From CAVRUF01 sp963716005 (lineage in GTDB: Bacteria > Actinomycetota > Thermoleophilia > Gaiellales > Gaiellaceae): a stretch of DNA of 64,000 nucleotides. The notes beneath the pieces were generated by a model that was not told the DNA's origin, ran no database searches, and was given only the letters and a program-made list of their open reading frames with translations. The position numbers and the translations under genes are program-made. The stretch spans positions 1,860,001-1,924,000 of the forward strand of contig OY970285.1 in NCBI GenBank assembly GCA_963716005.1. The letters are read 5' to 3'. Positions 17,389 to 26,115 of this stretch are shown here, piece after piece. Each line of letters starts with the position of its first letter. Position 1 is the stretch's first letter.

Positions 17389-18560
17389 GCGCCGGTGAAG
17401 GCGGTGTGGACTCGCCCCAGCGCGGCGATCGCGTCCTGGATGTCTTCGTCGGAGTGCGCCGGCGAGAGCGGCAGCGAAAGGACGGTCGCGCCCGCTTCCT
17501 CCGCCACCGGAAGCGGCGCCTGATCGGGGATCAGCTCGCGGTAGAAGGTGAGCTGGTGGAGCGGCAGGAAGTGGATCGACGTCGCGATGTTCTCCGCCAG
17601 GAGCGCCTCGCGGTACGCGTTGCGGTCGCCGCCGGCGAGCTCGGGATCGATCCGCACGACGTAGATGTGGTGCGCGTGGACGTCGCGCGGGTCGCGCGTG
17701 ATCGGCGTGATTCCCGCGAGCTCGGCGCAGGCCGCGTCGTAGGCGGCGACGTGCCGCAGGCGGATCTCCTGGTGCTGGTCGACCTTGTCGAGCTGCACGA
17801 GCGCGAGCGCGGCCAGCAGGTCCGGCAGGTTCACCTTGAAGCCGGCGACGCGTATGTCGTAGAGAGCGCCGGCCGTGCGGCGCATGAGGCGCAGCTCGTT
17901 GATCTCCGCGGCGAGGTGGTCGTCGTCGGTCGTGAGGATGCCGCCCTCGGCGCCGGCGACGTTCTTCGTCGCGTTGAGCGAGAACGCGGCGGCCATCGAG
18001 CCTTCGATCGACCCGATCTTGCGCCCGCGGTACACCGACTCGACCGCGTGGGTCGCGTCCTCGAGCACCGGGATGCCGAACGAGAGGATCTCGTCGAGCT
18101 CTGCGGGCTGGCCCGCGAGATGGACGGGAATGATCGCCTTCGTCCGCGGCGTGATCGCGGCCTCGATGAGCGACGGGTCGATGTTCAGGTCGTCCGCCTT
18201 CACGTCCACGAAGACCGGAGTCGCGCCGCAGTGGACGACCACGTTCGCCGTCGCGGGCCACGTGACCGGCGTCGTGATCACCTCGTCGCCCGGGCCGATG
18301 TCGGCGGCGAGCAGGGCCAGATGAAGCGCCGCCGTCCCCGATGCGAGCGTCACGGCGTGCTTGGCGCCGACGTACTCGGCGAAGCGCCGCTCGAGCTCTC
18401 CGGCGCGCGGACCGGTCGCGATCCAGCCGGTCTGGAGCGTCTCGACGACCGCCTCGATCTCCTCGGGCCCGATCGCCGGCGGCTGGAAGCCGAGCAGCGT
18501 CTCGCGGCGGGTTCTCGTTCCGGTCGGCTCCATTGACAGCAAAGCGTATAGACGCGCCAT
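17385..18560 (-). CDS. DegT/DnrJ/EryC1-type PLP-dependent sugar aminotransferase
   Basis: 391 residues from the ATG at 18560, which has GGAGGG 11 bases upstream; an ATG at 18533 is the alternative without a ribosome-binding site. Type I PLP fold: GTAALHLALLAADIGPGDEV, PVTWPATANVVVHCGATPVF, EDATHAVES (PLP-binding Asp) and the Schiff-base Lys in SLNATKNVAGAEGG. It aminates a keto-sugar nucleotide, making an amino sugar for the polysaccharide. It is the first gene of the long minus-strand operon 18.5-11 kb, so its promoter should lie in the region before 18.6 kb, which it shares with the divergent M64 gene. Confidence 0.9.
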   Translation of the reverse strand: MARLYALLSMEPTGTRTRRETLLGFQPPAIGPEEIEAVVETLQTGWIATGPRAGELERRFAEYVGAKHAVTLASGTAALHLALLAADIGPGDEVITTPVTWPATANVVVHCGATPVFVDVKADDLNIDPSLIEAAITPRTKAIIPVHLAGQPAELDEILSFGIPVLEDATHAVESVYRGRKIGSIEGSMAAAFSLNATKNVAGAEGGILTTDDDHLAAEINELRLMRRTAGALYDIRVAGFKVNLPDLLAALALVQLDKVDQHQEIRLRHVAAYDAACAELAGITPITRDPRDVHAHHIYVVRIDPELAGGDRNAYREALLAENIATSIHFLPLHQLTFYRELIPDQAPLPVAEEAGATVLSLPLSPAHSDEDIQDAIAALGRVHTAFTGA

Positions 18561-18597
18561 ACATTGACGCGCCCTCCACCGAGGAGTAAAAAAGCCC

Positions 18598-18702
18598 CAG
18601 CAACGGAGGGACGCCGCGTTATGGGTACGACTGTTGCTGCGGCGATCAGATGCTCGGCCGGAGAGACCGACTGGCGTGCGGTTGTCTCCCAGGCAGGCCG
18701 AG
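18598..18702 (+). promoter_or_regulatory. Structured 5' leader region before the M64 peptidase gene
   Basis: Two complementary systems can be seen. CAGCAAC (18598-18604) pairs with GTTGCTG (18633-18639), while CGCCGC (18612-18617) pairs with GCGGCG (18639-18644); the two cross, so they would be exclusive or form a pseudoknot. A separate hairpin spans 18653-18702: CTCGGCC with GGCCGAG, then GGAGA with TCTCC, then ACCG with CGGT. The leader ends in AAGGAGG before the GTG at 18769. I cannot match it to a known riboswitch class, and stems of this size are not rare in GC-rich DNA. Confidence 0.3.
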
Positions 18703-18768
18703 CGCGTCCGCATGCCGCGTCCCTCGCCGTTCGCAGGGCCACGCACGCGACAGAAGGAGGCTGAAACC

Positions 18769-20835
18769 GTGCCCGACAGTGTCACGCAGATCCTGGCGTC
18801 CGGTCCGCCTGGAGCGAAACAGAACATCGCCGTCCTAGGCGATGGCTTCGCTGCAGGCGCAGACCAGACGGCCTACAACAACAAGGTCCATGAGCTGCTC
18901 ATGGACGGCGTCTTCGCTCGCGACTACTTCTACGAGGACAAATCCGCCTACAACATCTTCCGGGTGAACCTGATCTCCGCGCAGTCGGGGGTGAGCACTC
19001 GGGTCTACAACGAGCACGGAACGCCGACCGACCCGTCGGACGACACGATCACGTCGACGACGATCAGGAACACCGCGCTCGGCTACATCTTCAGCGGCTC
19101 CTGGGCGCATTGCTGGCTCGAGGGCGGGGCTGGGACTTCGACCAAGGTGCAGAACGCGCTCAACGCGTGGGTGCCCGACTACGACCTCGTCGTGATCATC
19201 CTCAACAACCCGGGCTTCGGCGGATGCGGAGGCGGCGGGTTCCAGATCGTCACGATGGGGGCGAGCTGGAGCGTGATGGCGCACGAGTTCGGTCACGGTA
19301 CGGGCGGGCTCGCCGACGAGTACTGCGCGAAGCCCGGCACGTTCTCCGGTGGAGAGCCGGGCGCGCCGAACCTCACGATCAACACGAACCGGGCGACGCT
19401 CAAGTGGCGGCAGTTCGTAAGCGCAGCGACTCCCGTCGCGACTGGGACCGGATCCTGCGCGGGCTACACGGCCGGAGCCAAGCCGGCCGGCTGGAGCGAC
19501 TCCGACGACGCCGGCCTCTTCGAGGGCGGCGGAACCTGGTCGCGCGGGATCTATCGCCCCGCGATCAACTGCCGCATGCGGGGCAACTCGCCTCCGTACT
19601 GCCCGGTTTGCTACACGCGGATGAAGTCGAACGCCGAGCCGTTCGCCCAACACACGTTCCAGAACGTGTACGCCGGAGACTTCAACGGCGACGGCAAGGA
19701 CGACATCCTCGTCCACTCAGGAAACGCGATCCACATCCACCGCTCGAACGGAGGCCAGCTCGACGTCGTGTTCAGCGCGGTCGAGCGGGTGCCGGGCTCC
19801 TGGCAGTTCAAGCCCGGCGACAAGTTCTACGTCGGCGACTTCAACGGGGACGGGAAGGACGAGGTCGTCGTCTTCAACGGCACCGACTGGGCGTTCGAGT
19901 ACCTCGGACTCCTCGCCGACGACGGAGCGAACGGGCTGCGGCTCATCGCCCGGTACGACAACTCGATGCCGAGCTGGGATTTCACGCCCGGCGACAAGTT
20001 CTACGTCGCTGACTTCAACGGCGACGGGAAGAAGGACCTCTTCATCTACAACGCGTCCAACTGGGCGATCCCGTACGTCGGGATGCTCCGCTCCAACGGC
20101 ACCGGGTTCCAACTGGTCGCACGCTACGACGGCGGCTTCCCCGGCTGGCAGATGACGGCCGGCGACCGGCACTACGTCGGCGACTTCAACGGCGACGGGA
20201 AGGAAGACCTCTGGGTCTTCAACGGCTCCAACTGGTCGATCCCGTACCTCGGGATGCTGAACTCGACCGGCAACGCGCTCGGCATGTCGCACCGCTACGA
20301 CGGGAGCTTCCCCGGGTGGCAGATGACCGCCGGCGACAAGCACTACGTCGGCGACTTCAACGGCGACGGGAAGGCCGACCTGTACGTCTTCAACGGGACG
20401 AACTGGTCGATCGCCTACCTCGGGATGCTCCGCTCGACGGGCAACGCGCTCTCGATGCAGCGGCGCTACGACGGCAACGCGCCCGGCTGGCAGATGCGGG
20501 CGCACGACCGGCACTGGATCTCCGACATCAACATGGACGGCAAGGCCGACCTCTTCATCTACAACCACCAGGACTGGTCGAAGGAGTACCTCGGGACGAT
20601 GATCTCGAGCGGCACCGACCTGGTCGCCGCGTGGAAAGAGGACTGGGTCGGCGAGTGGAACCTCGGCGCGGTCGACAAGTTCGAGCCGTGCGACTTCGAG
20701 GGCGTCGGCGGCCGGCGCGACCTGATCGTCCACAACACCGACTGGCTCGGGATGATCCGCGCCACGCCGGTTCTCTCGCTGCGGCGCATCTACTACAAGT
20801 GGATCCACAACTACAAATTCGGCCGAAACTGGTGA
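18769..20835 (+). CDS. M64-family metallopeptidase (IgA-peptidase-like) with FG-GAP/VCBS repeats
   Basis: 688 residues. The GTG at 18769 was chosen for its AAGGAGG 9 bases upstream. Residues 1-300 are an M64 peptidase domain: LGDGFAAGADQTAYNNKVHE and the zinc motif H172-E-F-G-H176 followed by GGLAD183EY. The rest is a run of about 57-residue repeats, each with an FG-GAP calcium-loop core such as GDFNGDGKDD, GDFNGDGKDE, ADFNGDGKKD, GDFNGDGKED, GDFNGDGKAD and SDINMDGKAD, plus a decayed last copy. No signal peptide can be seen from any nearby start, which is odd for an M64 enzyme with adhesion-type repeats. The Lys-rich gene follows at once and is probably co-expressed. Confidence 0.85.
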   Translation: MPDSVTQILASGPPGAKQNIAVLGDGFAAGADQTAYNNKVHELLMDGVFARDYFYEDKSAYNIFRVNLISAQSGVSTRVYNEHGTPTDPSDDTITSTTIRNTALGYIFSGSWAHCWLEGGAGTSTKVQNALNAWVPDYDLVVIILNNPGFGGCGGGGFQIVTMGASWSVMAHEFGHGTGGLADEYCAKPGTFSGGEPGAPNLTINTNRATLKWRQFVSAATPVATGTGSCAGYTAGAKPAGWSDSDDAGLFEGGGTWSRGIYRPAINCRMRGNSPPYCPVCYTRMKSNAEPFAQHTFQNVYAGDFNGDGKDDILVHSGNAIHIHRSNGGQLDVVFSAVERVPGSWQFKPGDKFYVGDFNGDGKDEVVVFNGTDWAFEYLGLLADDGANGLRLIARYDNSMPSWDFTPGDKFYVADFNGDGKKDLFIYNASNWAIPYVGMLRSNGTGFQLVARYDGGFPGWQMTAGDRHYVGDFNGDGKEDLWVFNGSNWSIPYLGMLNSTGNALGMSHRYDGSFPGWQMTAGDKHYVGDFNGDGKADLYVFNGTNWSIAYLGMLRSTGNALSMQRRYDGNAPGWQMRAHDRHWISDINMDGKADLFIYNHQDWSKEYLGTMISSGTDLVAAWKEDWVGEWNLGAVDKFEPCDFEGVGGRRDLIVHNTDWLGMIRATPVLSLRRIYYKWIHNYKFGRNW

Positions 20836-20842
20836 GGTGAGC

Positions 20843-21598
20843 ATGTCTCCCGAATTCAAGACAATGAAGGCCGGCAAAAACATCGAGCCGATCGTGGGCT
20901 TTCCCAAGCTCTCAATGATGAGCGACAAGCCTCTTCGGCCGAAGGCGATCAAGGGCAAGGTGCTCCAGATGGCCGCCGAGCCGAAGGCCGACACCGGCAA
21001 GACGAACCGGATGTCCGCGTTCAGGAGGTCGGCCAAGAAGGTGGCGCCCAAGAAGTACGACGACCAGAAGCCGCCGCCCACGCGGATCGCCAAGAAGGAG
21101 AAGACGACCGAGAAGGAGCCGGCGGGCTACGTCCGGATGCGGCTGCGGGTGAAGGACGGCGAAGTCTCCGTCCTCGACGCCAAGGCGGTCGAAGGGCCCC
21201 TCGTGGAAACGAAGATCCAGGGTGCCCTCGCCTACGAGGCGACGCTCGGCCCGAGGCGCGTGGCGGCCGGGGCGATCCCGGACGTCGGCGAGAAGCGCTC
21301 GTTCCCGGCACCGAAGGGGAAGGGCCCGCGGGCCGGGCATTTCGTCACGCCGCTCGAGTCGTACGAGATCAACGTGCGGGTGCCGAAGGAGGAGGTGACG
21401 CTCAAGTCGCTGCCGCGGCTCGAGGTCGCGGTCTTCCGGGTCAAGGAAGAGCTCCCGGTGATACATACCGCGGCCCTCGCCGCCGCTCCGCTCGGGGTGC
21501 AGTTCGACAAGGAGGTGCGCGAGGTCGCACGGCTCAAGGGCTTCCAGCCCGAGAAGCACAAGGGCGCGGCCGCGCAGCTGCGCAAGGCGTTCAAGTAG
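20843..21598 (+). CDS. Lys-rich protein of unknown function, partner of the M64 peptidase
   Basis: 251 residues from the ATG at 20843 with GAGGTGA just upstream; only 7 bases separate it from the peptidase stop. Residues 1-95 are low-complexity and rich in Lys, Pro and Ala (e.g. RSAKKVAPKKYDDQKPPP, RIAKKEKTTEKEPAGY). The remainder looks folded, with beta-strand-like alternation (YVRMRLRVKDGEVSVLDAKA, SYEINVRVPKEEVTLKSL, RLEVAVFRVKEELPV). No signal peptide or membrane segment. I do not recognise a family. Tight linkage suggests it is a chaperone, substrate or inhibitor of the peptidase; this is inference only. Confidence 0.7.
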   Translation: MSPEFKTMKAGKNIEPIVGFPKLSMMSDKPLRPKAIKGKVLQMAAEPKADTGKTNRMSAFRRSAKKVAPKKYDDQKPPPTRIAKKEKTTEKEPAGYVRMRLRVKDGEVSVLDAKAVEGPLVETKIQGALAYEATLGPRRVAAGAIPDVGEKRSFPAPKGKGPRAGHFVTPLESYEINVRVPKEEVTLKSLPRLEVAVFRVKEELPVIHTAALAAAPLGVQFDKEVREVARLKGFQPEKHKGAAAQLRKAFK

Positions 21599-21616
21599 GG
21601 GTTGCGGAAAAGCGCT

Positions 21617-21642
21617 AGCGGCCGCGCTTCGGCGCGGCCGCT
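21617..21642 (+). terminator. Perfect 11-bp hairpin with TTCG tetraloop between convergent genes
   Basis: AGCGGCCGCGC (21617-21627), loop TTCG, then the exact complement GCGCGGCCGCT (21632-21642). A UUCG tetraloop closed by C-G is especially stable in RNA. It lies 19 bases after the Lys-rich gene stop and includes the TAG stop of the convergent gene at 21641. There is no T-run, as is common for actinobacterial terminators. Confidence 0.6.
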
Positions 21643-22069
21643 ACGCGGCCAGGCCCGCGACGTCCACGAGGTAGGTCTCGCGCAGGCCGCGCTCGAGCCA
21701 GGAGATCTCGGCCTCAGCCCACGGCATGAGCTCGAGCGCGTACGGATAGGCGAGCTCGGCCCTATAGCCCAACGAGTGTGGGAACACGCGTCCCCACAGC
21801 TGCACCTGCCCGAGAACGACCGGATGAGGCACGGCCGTCCGCGCCCAGCGCGCCCACTCGAGCGCCTTCTCGCGCGTCGCGACCGCGTAGATGCCGCAGT
21901 CGCAGTCGGTCACCGGCCGGTCGTGGTTCGGGCACGCGGCCGCGAAGGTCGCCTGCGCCGGCCACTCGTCGCCGTAGATGCACGACTCGAGCACCGGCTC
22001 CGGGATGTCCGTCTTGGGATCGAGCCGCAGGCGCCAGATGCGCCACGCGATGATCGGCTCGTCCCGCAT
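21641..22069 (-). CDS. Small hypothetical protein with a Cys/His cluster
   Basis: 142 residues. The ATG at 22069 overlaps the stop of the upstream mini-gene (TGATG), so the two are translationally coupled. Visible features: an N-terminal stretch PIIAWRIWRLRLDPKTDIPE, a compact metal-binding-like cluster ACPNHDRPVTDCDCGIYAV, and a C-terminal part with many aromatic residues. Residues 52-60 carry C-x2-H and C-x-C, suggesting a zinc site. No membrane segment. I do not recognise the family, and the neighbours do not define a role. Confidence 0.6.
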   Translation of the reverse strand: MRDEPIIAWRIWRLRLDPKTDIPEPVLESCIYGDEWPAQATFAAACPNHDRPVTDCDCGIYAVATREKALEWARWARTAVPHPVVLGQVQLWGRVFPHSLGYRAELAYPYALELMPWAEAEISWLERGLRETYLVDVAGLAA

Positions 22070-22185
22070 CAGGCCGGTACGGGTTCGGTGGGCTCGGGAA
22101 CCTCGAGCGGGCTCGGAACCGGCTCATGGGCCGGAACGATCTCGATCTCGGGCTCCAGCGGGTCCGGGACGCCAATGTCCGTCAC
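22069..22185 (-). CDS. 38-residue Pro/Glu-rich peptide, coupled upstream of the 142-residue protein
   Basis: A GTG at 22185 is preceded by AAGGAG about 10 bases upstream, and the frame ends in a TGA that shares one base with the next ATG (TGATG). The peptide is almost entirely Pro, Glu, Val and Ile, beginning VTDIGVPDPLEPEIEIV and ending EPTEPVPA. Its codon use is normal for the window. It could be a real micro-protein or a leader that sets translation of the downstream gene. It is too short for most gene finders. Confidence 0.5.
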   Translation of the reverse strand: MTDIGVPDPLEPEIEIVPAHEPVPSPLEVPEPTEPVPA

Positions 22186-22284
22186 GCTGCTTCAACTCCT
22201 TGTTTTCGCGTCCGGGAGGACGCGTGGCCGCCTTGGCGACCAGCCGCAGTCACTCCTCAAAGCGTGGACCTCTTTCGGCGGAGG

Positions 22285-23478
22285 TCAACCCCTAAATGTG
22301 ATCCGCGCCGCCGCTTCCTCGGCCCGCGCGAGGGCCTCCTCACGGGAATCGCCCCTCGCCAGGACGAATCCGGCGCGGTCGTGGCCGGTGCGCAGGATCC
22401 CGAACTCCCAGCCGGGCGGCCGATATGGGACGGCGTCGAGCACCCCTGGAACCTCGAGCGCCTCGCGCAGGCCGTCGACGCCCTGCGAGCACGCCGGGCG
22501 GCGCGACGAGGAAGCGCACGCAGGCGCCGCCCGCCGGCCTCGGCCTCCGGGACGCGGACCGAGCGGCCCAGCGCCGCTCCTAGCGCCAGCGCGTTCAGGT
22601 CGATCCCGAGCGCGGCCTCGCAGAGCTCCGCGTCGTGGCCGCCGCCCAGCCTGGCCGCGAGCTCCATCACCTTCGGGCCCTCGGCGTCGATCCGCAGTTG
22701 CGTGTAGGTCGGGACCCTCGCGGACGCCGACGGCCTCGGCGGCGGCGCGCGCGACCTCGATCACGGGCTCGACGTCCTGCTCCGACGGCCACACGTGGGC
22801 GAGCGCAACCCCGAACGCGGGCGGGTCGGCGGTGAACCGGTCGGTCACGGTCAGCGGTTGGAACACGCCGCCCACGGAGAAGCCGTTCACCGTCACCTCG
22901 GGGCCCTCGACGAGCTCCTCGACCAGCGCCTCGCCGGCCGTTGACGCAGAGATCGCGGCCTCGAGCGCAGGGCCGAGCTCGTCCGGCGAGGACACGACCG
23001 ATACGGCCACCTGTCCCTGGCGGTCGGCCGGCTTCACGACCATCGGGAGGTCGAGCCCGGGCTCGTAGCCGGCAGGATCGATCACGAGCTCCCACCGGGG
23101 CTGGGGCACGCCCGCCGCCGCGAAGCGCTCGCGCTGGAGGTGCTTCGACACGGCGATCTCGGCCGTCGCCGGATCCAGGGGATGCTGCAACCCGAGCTTC
23201 GCCGCGACCCGGGCCGCAATCGCCACGGGCGCGTCGATTCCGGGTGCGATCAGCCCCTCGACCTCCTCCTCGCGCGCGACCAGCTCGATCCCGGCCTCGT
23301 CCTCCGTGGACACGAGCGCGTGCCGCTCGGCCAAACGTAGCCCGAGCGCCTGCTCGTCACGGTCGCAGACGACGACCGGGATTCCACGCTTCTTCGCCGC
23401 GGCGAGCAGCCCGAGCTGCCCCGGGCCGGCGCCTACGACGAGAGCGCGTGCTCGCGCGTCTGGAGGATGGACTCCCAC
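22285..23478 (-). CDS. ATP-grasp enzyme with three compensating frameshifts
   Basis: ATP-grasp protein similar to phosphoribosylamine-glycine ligase/PurK-like ligases. N-terminus ALVVGAGPGQLGLLAAAKKR, then the ATP-grasp core PMVVKPADRQGQVAVSV and ALVEELVEGPEVTVNGF. From about 22713 to 22482 the open frame turns Arg-rich. The expected sequence (VMELAARLGGGHDAELCEAA, then ACVRFLVAPPGVLA) lies in the two other frames, and the original frame resumes at GVDGLREALEV. One extra base at each of three G/C runs (about 22713, 22528 and 22482) explains all of it. Start uncertain: the GTG at 23478 lies within the 3' end of the SDR gene. Confidence 0.65.
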   Translation of the reverse strand: MGVHPPDARARALVVGAGPGQLGLLAAAKKRGIPVVVCDRDEQALGLRLAERHALVSTEDEAGIELVAREEEVEGLIAPGIDAPVAIAARVAAKLGLQHPLDPATAEIAVSKHLQRERFAAAGVPQPRWELVIDPAGYEPGLDLPMVVKPADRQGQVAVSVVSSPDELGPALEAAISASTAGEALVEELVEGPEVTVNGFSVGGVFQPLTVTDRFTADPPAFGVALAHVWPSEQDVEPVIEVARAAAEAVGVREGPDLHATADRRRGPEGDGARGQAGRRPRRGALRGRARDRPERAGARSGAGPLGPRPGGRGRRAAPACASSSRRPACSQGVDGLREALEVPGVLDAVPYRPPGWEFGILRTGHDRAGFVLARGDSREEALARAEEAAARITFRG

Positions 23479-24434
23479 CAGGCGCGATTCTCGACGTACC
23501 AATCGATGGTGCGTTCGAGACCGGTTGCGAAATCGGTGCGGGCGCGCCAGTCGAGCAGGCGCTCCGCCTTGTCCGTCGAGCCGATGTGCCGGTCGACCTG
23601 CCCGAGCCGCTCCTCCTCGTACACCTTCAGGGAGCGCGGCTTGCCGAGCGCGTCGAGCACGTGGTCGGCGATCTCCGATACGGAGATGTCGATGCCGGTG
23701 GCGACGTTGAAGACCTCGCCTGCGACCACCTCGGCCGGCGCATCGATCATCGCCTCGATCGCCTCGGCGTCGTCCTCGACGAAGAGCCAGTCGCGCGAGG
23801 CGTGGCCGTCGCCGTGGATCGTCAGCGGCTCGTCATTGAGCGCCTGGATGATGAAGCGCGGCAGCACCTTCTCGGGATGCTGGAACGGGCCGTAGTTGTT
23901 GAACGGCCGCACGATCACGATCGGCAGGTCGTAGGTGCACCAGTACGAGTAGGCGATGCGGTCGGCGCCCGCCTTGGTGCCGGCGTACGGGCTGCGGGGG
24001 TTGAGCGGGTGATCCTCGTCCATGGGCGCCGACTCGGCCGTCCCGTAGACCTCGCTCGAAGAAATCAGGATGAAGCGGTCGACCGGCGTCTCGCGGATCG
24101 CGTCGAGGAGGACCTGCGTCCCCTCCACGTTCGTGCGGACGAACTCGGAGCCGCCGTCGAGGATCGACTTCTCCACGTGCGACTCGGCCGCGGCGTTCAC
24201 GATCACGTCGACGTCGGCGACCGTCTTGCGCACGAGCTCAGGGTCGCGGATGTTGCCCTCCACGAACGAGAAGCGCTCGTGCTCCATGACGCCGCTCAGG
24301 TTTTCGATGTTCCCGGCGTACGTGAGCGCGTCGAGGGACACGACCTCGTACGGGGTGTTCGCCAGCAGGTGGCGGATGAAGTTGGACGGGATGAAACCGC
24401 AGCCACCCGTGACCAGTACTCGCTTCTCAGGCAT
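23433..24434 (-). CDS. NAD-dependent sugar-nucleotide dehydratase/epimerase (RmlB-like SDR)
   Basis: 333 residues from an ATG at 24434. Extended short-chain dehydrogenase: nucleotide-binding GGCGFIPSNF (residues 10-19, Pro where most have Gly), LTYAGNIENL as in dTDP-glucose 4,6-dehydratases, catalytic Ser in ILISSSEVYG (125-127), Y150-x3-K154 in YAGTKAG, and VRPFNNYGPFQHPEKVLPRF. The family makes 4-keto-6-deoxy sugars. It may supply the DegT aminotransferases with a keto-sugar. Substrate (dTDP-glucose or another nucleotide sugar) not certain, so no gene symbol is given. Confidence 0.85.
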   Translation of the reverse strand: MPEKRVLVTGGCGFIPSNFIRHLLANTPYEVVSLDALTYAGNIENLSGVMEHERFSFVEGNIRDPELVRKTVADVDVIVNAAAESHVEKSILDGGSEFVRTNVEGTQVLLDAIRETPVDRFILISSSEVYGTAESAPMDEDHPLNPRSPYAGTKAGADRIAYSYWCTYDLPIVIVRPFNNYGPFQHPEKVLPRFIIQALNDEPLTIHGDGHASRDWLFVEDDAEAIEAMIDAPAEVVAGEVFNVATGIDISVSEIADHVLDALGKPRSLKVYEEERLGQVDRHIGSTDKAERLLDWRARTDFATGLERTIDWYVENRAWWESILQTREHALSS

Positions 24435-24482
24435 CGGGCGAGTGTACCGACGGAGGCCGCGACACGAGTAGAGTCCTGCCCC

Positions 24483-26115
24483 ATGGCCCAGCCCGAGACC
24501 GCAGCTGAGCCGCTACCGGCACGCCGCCGCATCGCGACGCTCGTGGACAGCCCCGCCGCCGCCGTCTGGGCGACCGGCGTTGCCGTCGCTGCCTCGATCG
24601 CCGTCTTGCTCGTGCGCCTCGTCCCGGATGTGAGCGGAAAGCCGCTCTTCGACGACGAGGTCGTGGCCGGACTGACGGCCGTGCATCCGCTCGGGGAGCT
24701 CCTCGACATCGTCCTCTTAGACCGCGGCGGCGCGCCGCTGCACTTCCTCCTCGCCCACTTCGCGCTGGAGATTTCGCCCTCGCCGGAGGCGCTTCGCTGG
24801 CTCTCGGTCGTCTTCGCCGTCGCGACGGTGCTCGTCTGTTACGACCTGGGACGGCGGCTGAGCGGCCGCACCGCCGGCGCAGTGGCCGCGATCGTCGCCG
24901 GAACCTCGTCGATGCTGGCGGTCTACGGAACGGTCGGACGCATGTACGCGCTCTTCGCGCTCGCGAGCGCCGTCGCGGTCGATCTCTTCGCCCGCGCCCT
25001 CGACGAGCGGACGCCGCGCGCGGTCTACCTCGCCGCGATCGCCGCCTGGATCCTCCCCGCGGTGCACCCGTACGGGCTCGTCATCGCCGGAATCGAGGCC
25101 GCGATCGGACTCTGGCTCTGGCGCGGGCGGCCGTTCAAGCCCGCCATCCCCGTGCTCGTGCTCGTCGTCGCGCTCACGCCGTTCGTGGTCGCGGACCTCC
25201 GGCTGGGAGAACGGTTCGGGGTCGGCGCCTCGGCGTCGGGGAGCGTGGCGCCGCCCGACTTCGCCGCGCGCCAGCTCGGCGACGCGCTGGAGGCGTTCGC
25301 CGGCGGGGAAGGGGTCCTGGCGCTCGTCTTCTTCGGGCTCGCGCTCGTCGGTCTCTTCGTCGTGTTCCAGAGACGGCCCGCGTTCGCCGTCTTCACGCTC
25401 CTCGCGCTCGCGGCGATCCCGATCCTGATGGTGCTTGCGCGCTCCGACGACCAGCTCATCCACCGGCTCTCGCCGCGCCACCTCATGTTCGGCCTGCCGA
25501 TCTGGGCCGCGCTCGTCGGCGTCGGCGTCGCGCGTCTCGTCCAGAACCTCCCGCGCATGGCCGTCGTGGCCGCGGTCGTCGCCTTGGGCCTCGCCGCCGC
25601 ATTCGCGCCCGCGGGAATCAGCGACCCGCGCACCGATCCGGACCAGACCGAGGCCGTTCTCGCAGCGCCGGCCGACTGGGTGCGCGACCGTTTCGAGCCG
25701 GACGACGTGCTGCTCTTCTACTCCCCGGTCTTCTTCGAAGCTCTGGACGAGACCGAGCACGGGATCGCGATTCCGCGCTCGGGCAAGCCGCTGAAGATGG
25801 TGCAGCGGGCCGACTTCCCGGTACCGGCGCTCATGGTGGCGCTCCCGCTGAAGGGCACGGAGATCGACGCGGCGGCGATCGAGGCGAGCGTGCCCGGCGC
25901 CGAGGTGGGCGTGTTCCCAGGCTGGGTAGTCGTCAGCGTGCCGGGGCCGTACGAGGACGAGAGCGAGGTTCTCGCTCGCCGGGGGCGCGACGCTCCAGGC
26001 CGCCCTCGACGCGTCGAGCGACCGCTCGCTGCCGTTCCGCTCGGCAGTGCGTTCAGGGCTCCTGACCGTCTGCGCCGCGCTGGGCGACGAGTGCCCGGCC
26101 GACCTACTCGGCTGA
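24483..26115 (+). CDS. Membrane glycosyltransferase, GT39/ArnT-like, with C-terminal frameshift
   Basis: About 543 residues from the ATG at 24483. Around 11 membrane helices and the GT-C signature early on: PLFDDEVVAGLTAV (Asp-Asp-Glu in the first external loop), LLDRGGAPLHFLLAHFALE and GRMYALFALASAVAVDLFAR. It would use a polyprenyl-phosphate sugar donor. The frame is wrong after a run of five G at 25981-25985: removing one base gives a conserved-looking tail (GATLQAALDASSDRSLPF, then LLTVCAALGDECPADLLG) and a TGA at 26113-26115. The end is convergent with the GT2 gene, overlapping by 12 bases. Confidence 0.75.

Noticed and set aside
18598..18644. Resemblance of GGGACGC...ATGGGTACG to a c-di-GMP (GEMM) riboswitch
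   Set aside because: The second internal helix and the GCAAACC motif of that class are missing, so I do not call it.
19679..20560. DNA-level tandem repeats in the M64 gene (about 171-174 bp period)
   Set aside because: They are explained by the FG-GAP protein repeats and not a separate DNA element.
22941..24482. Plus-strand open frame leading into the GT39-like gene
   Set aside because: Antisense shadow of the ATP-grasp and SDR genes; the ATG at 24483 starts the real protein.
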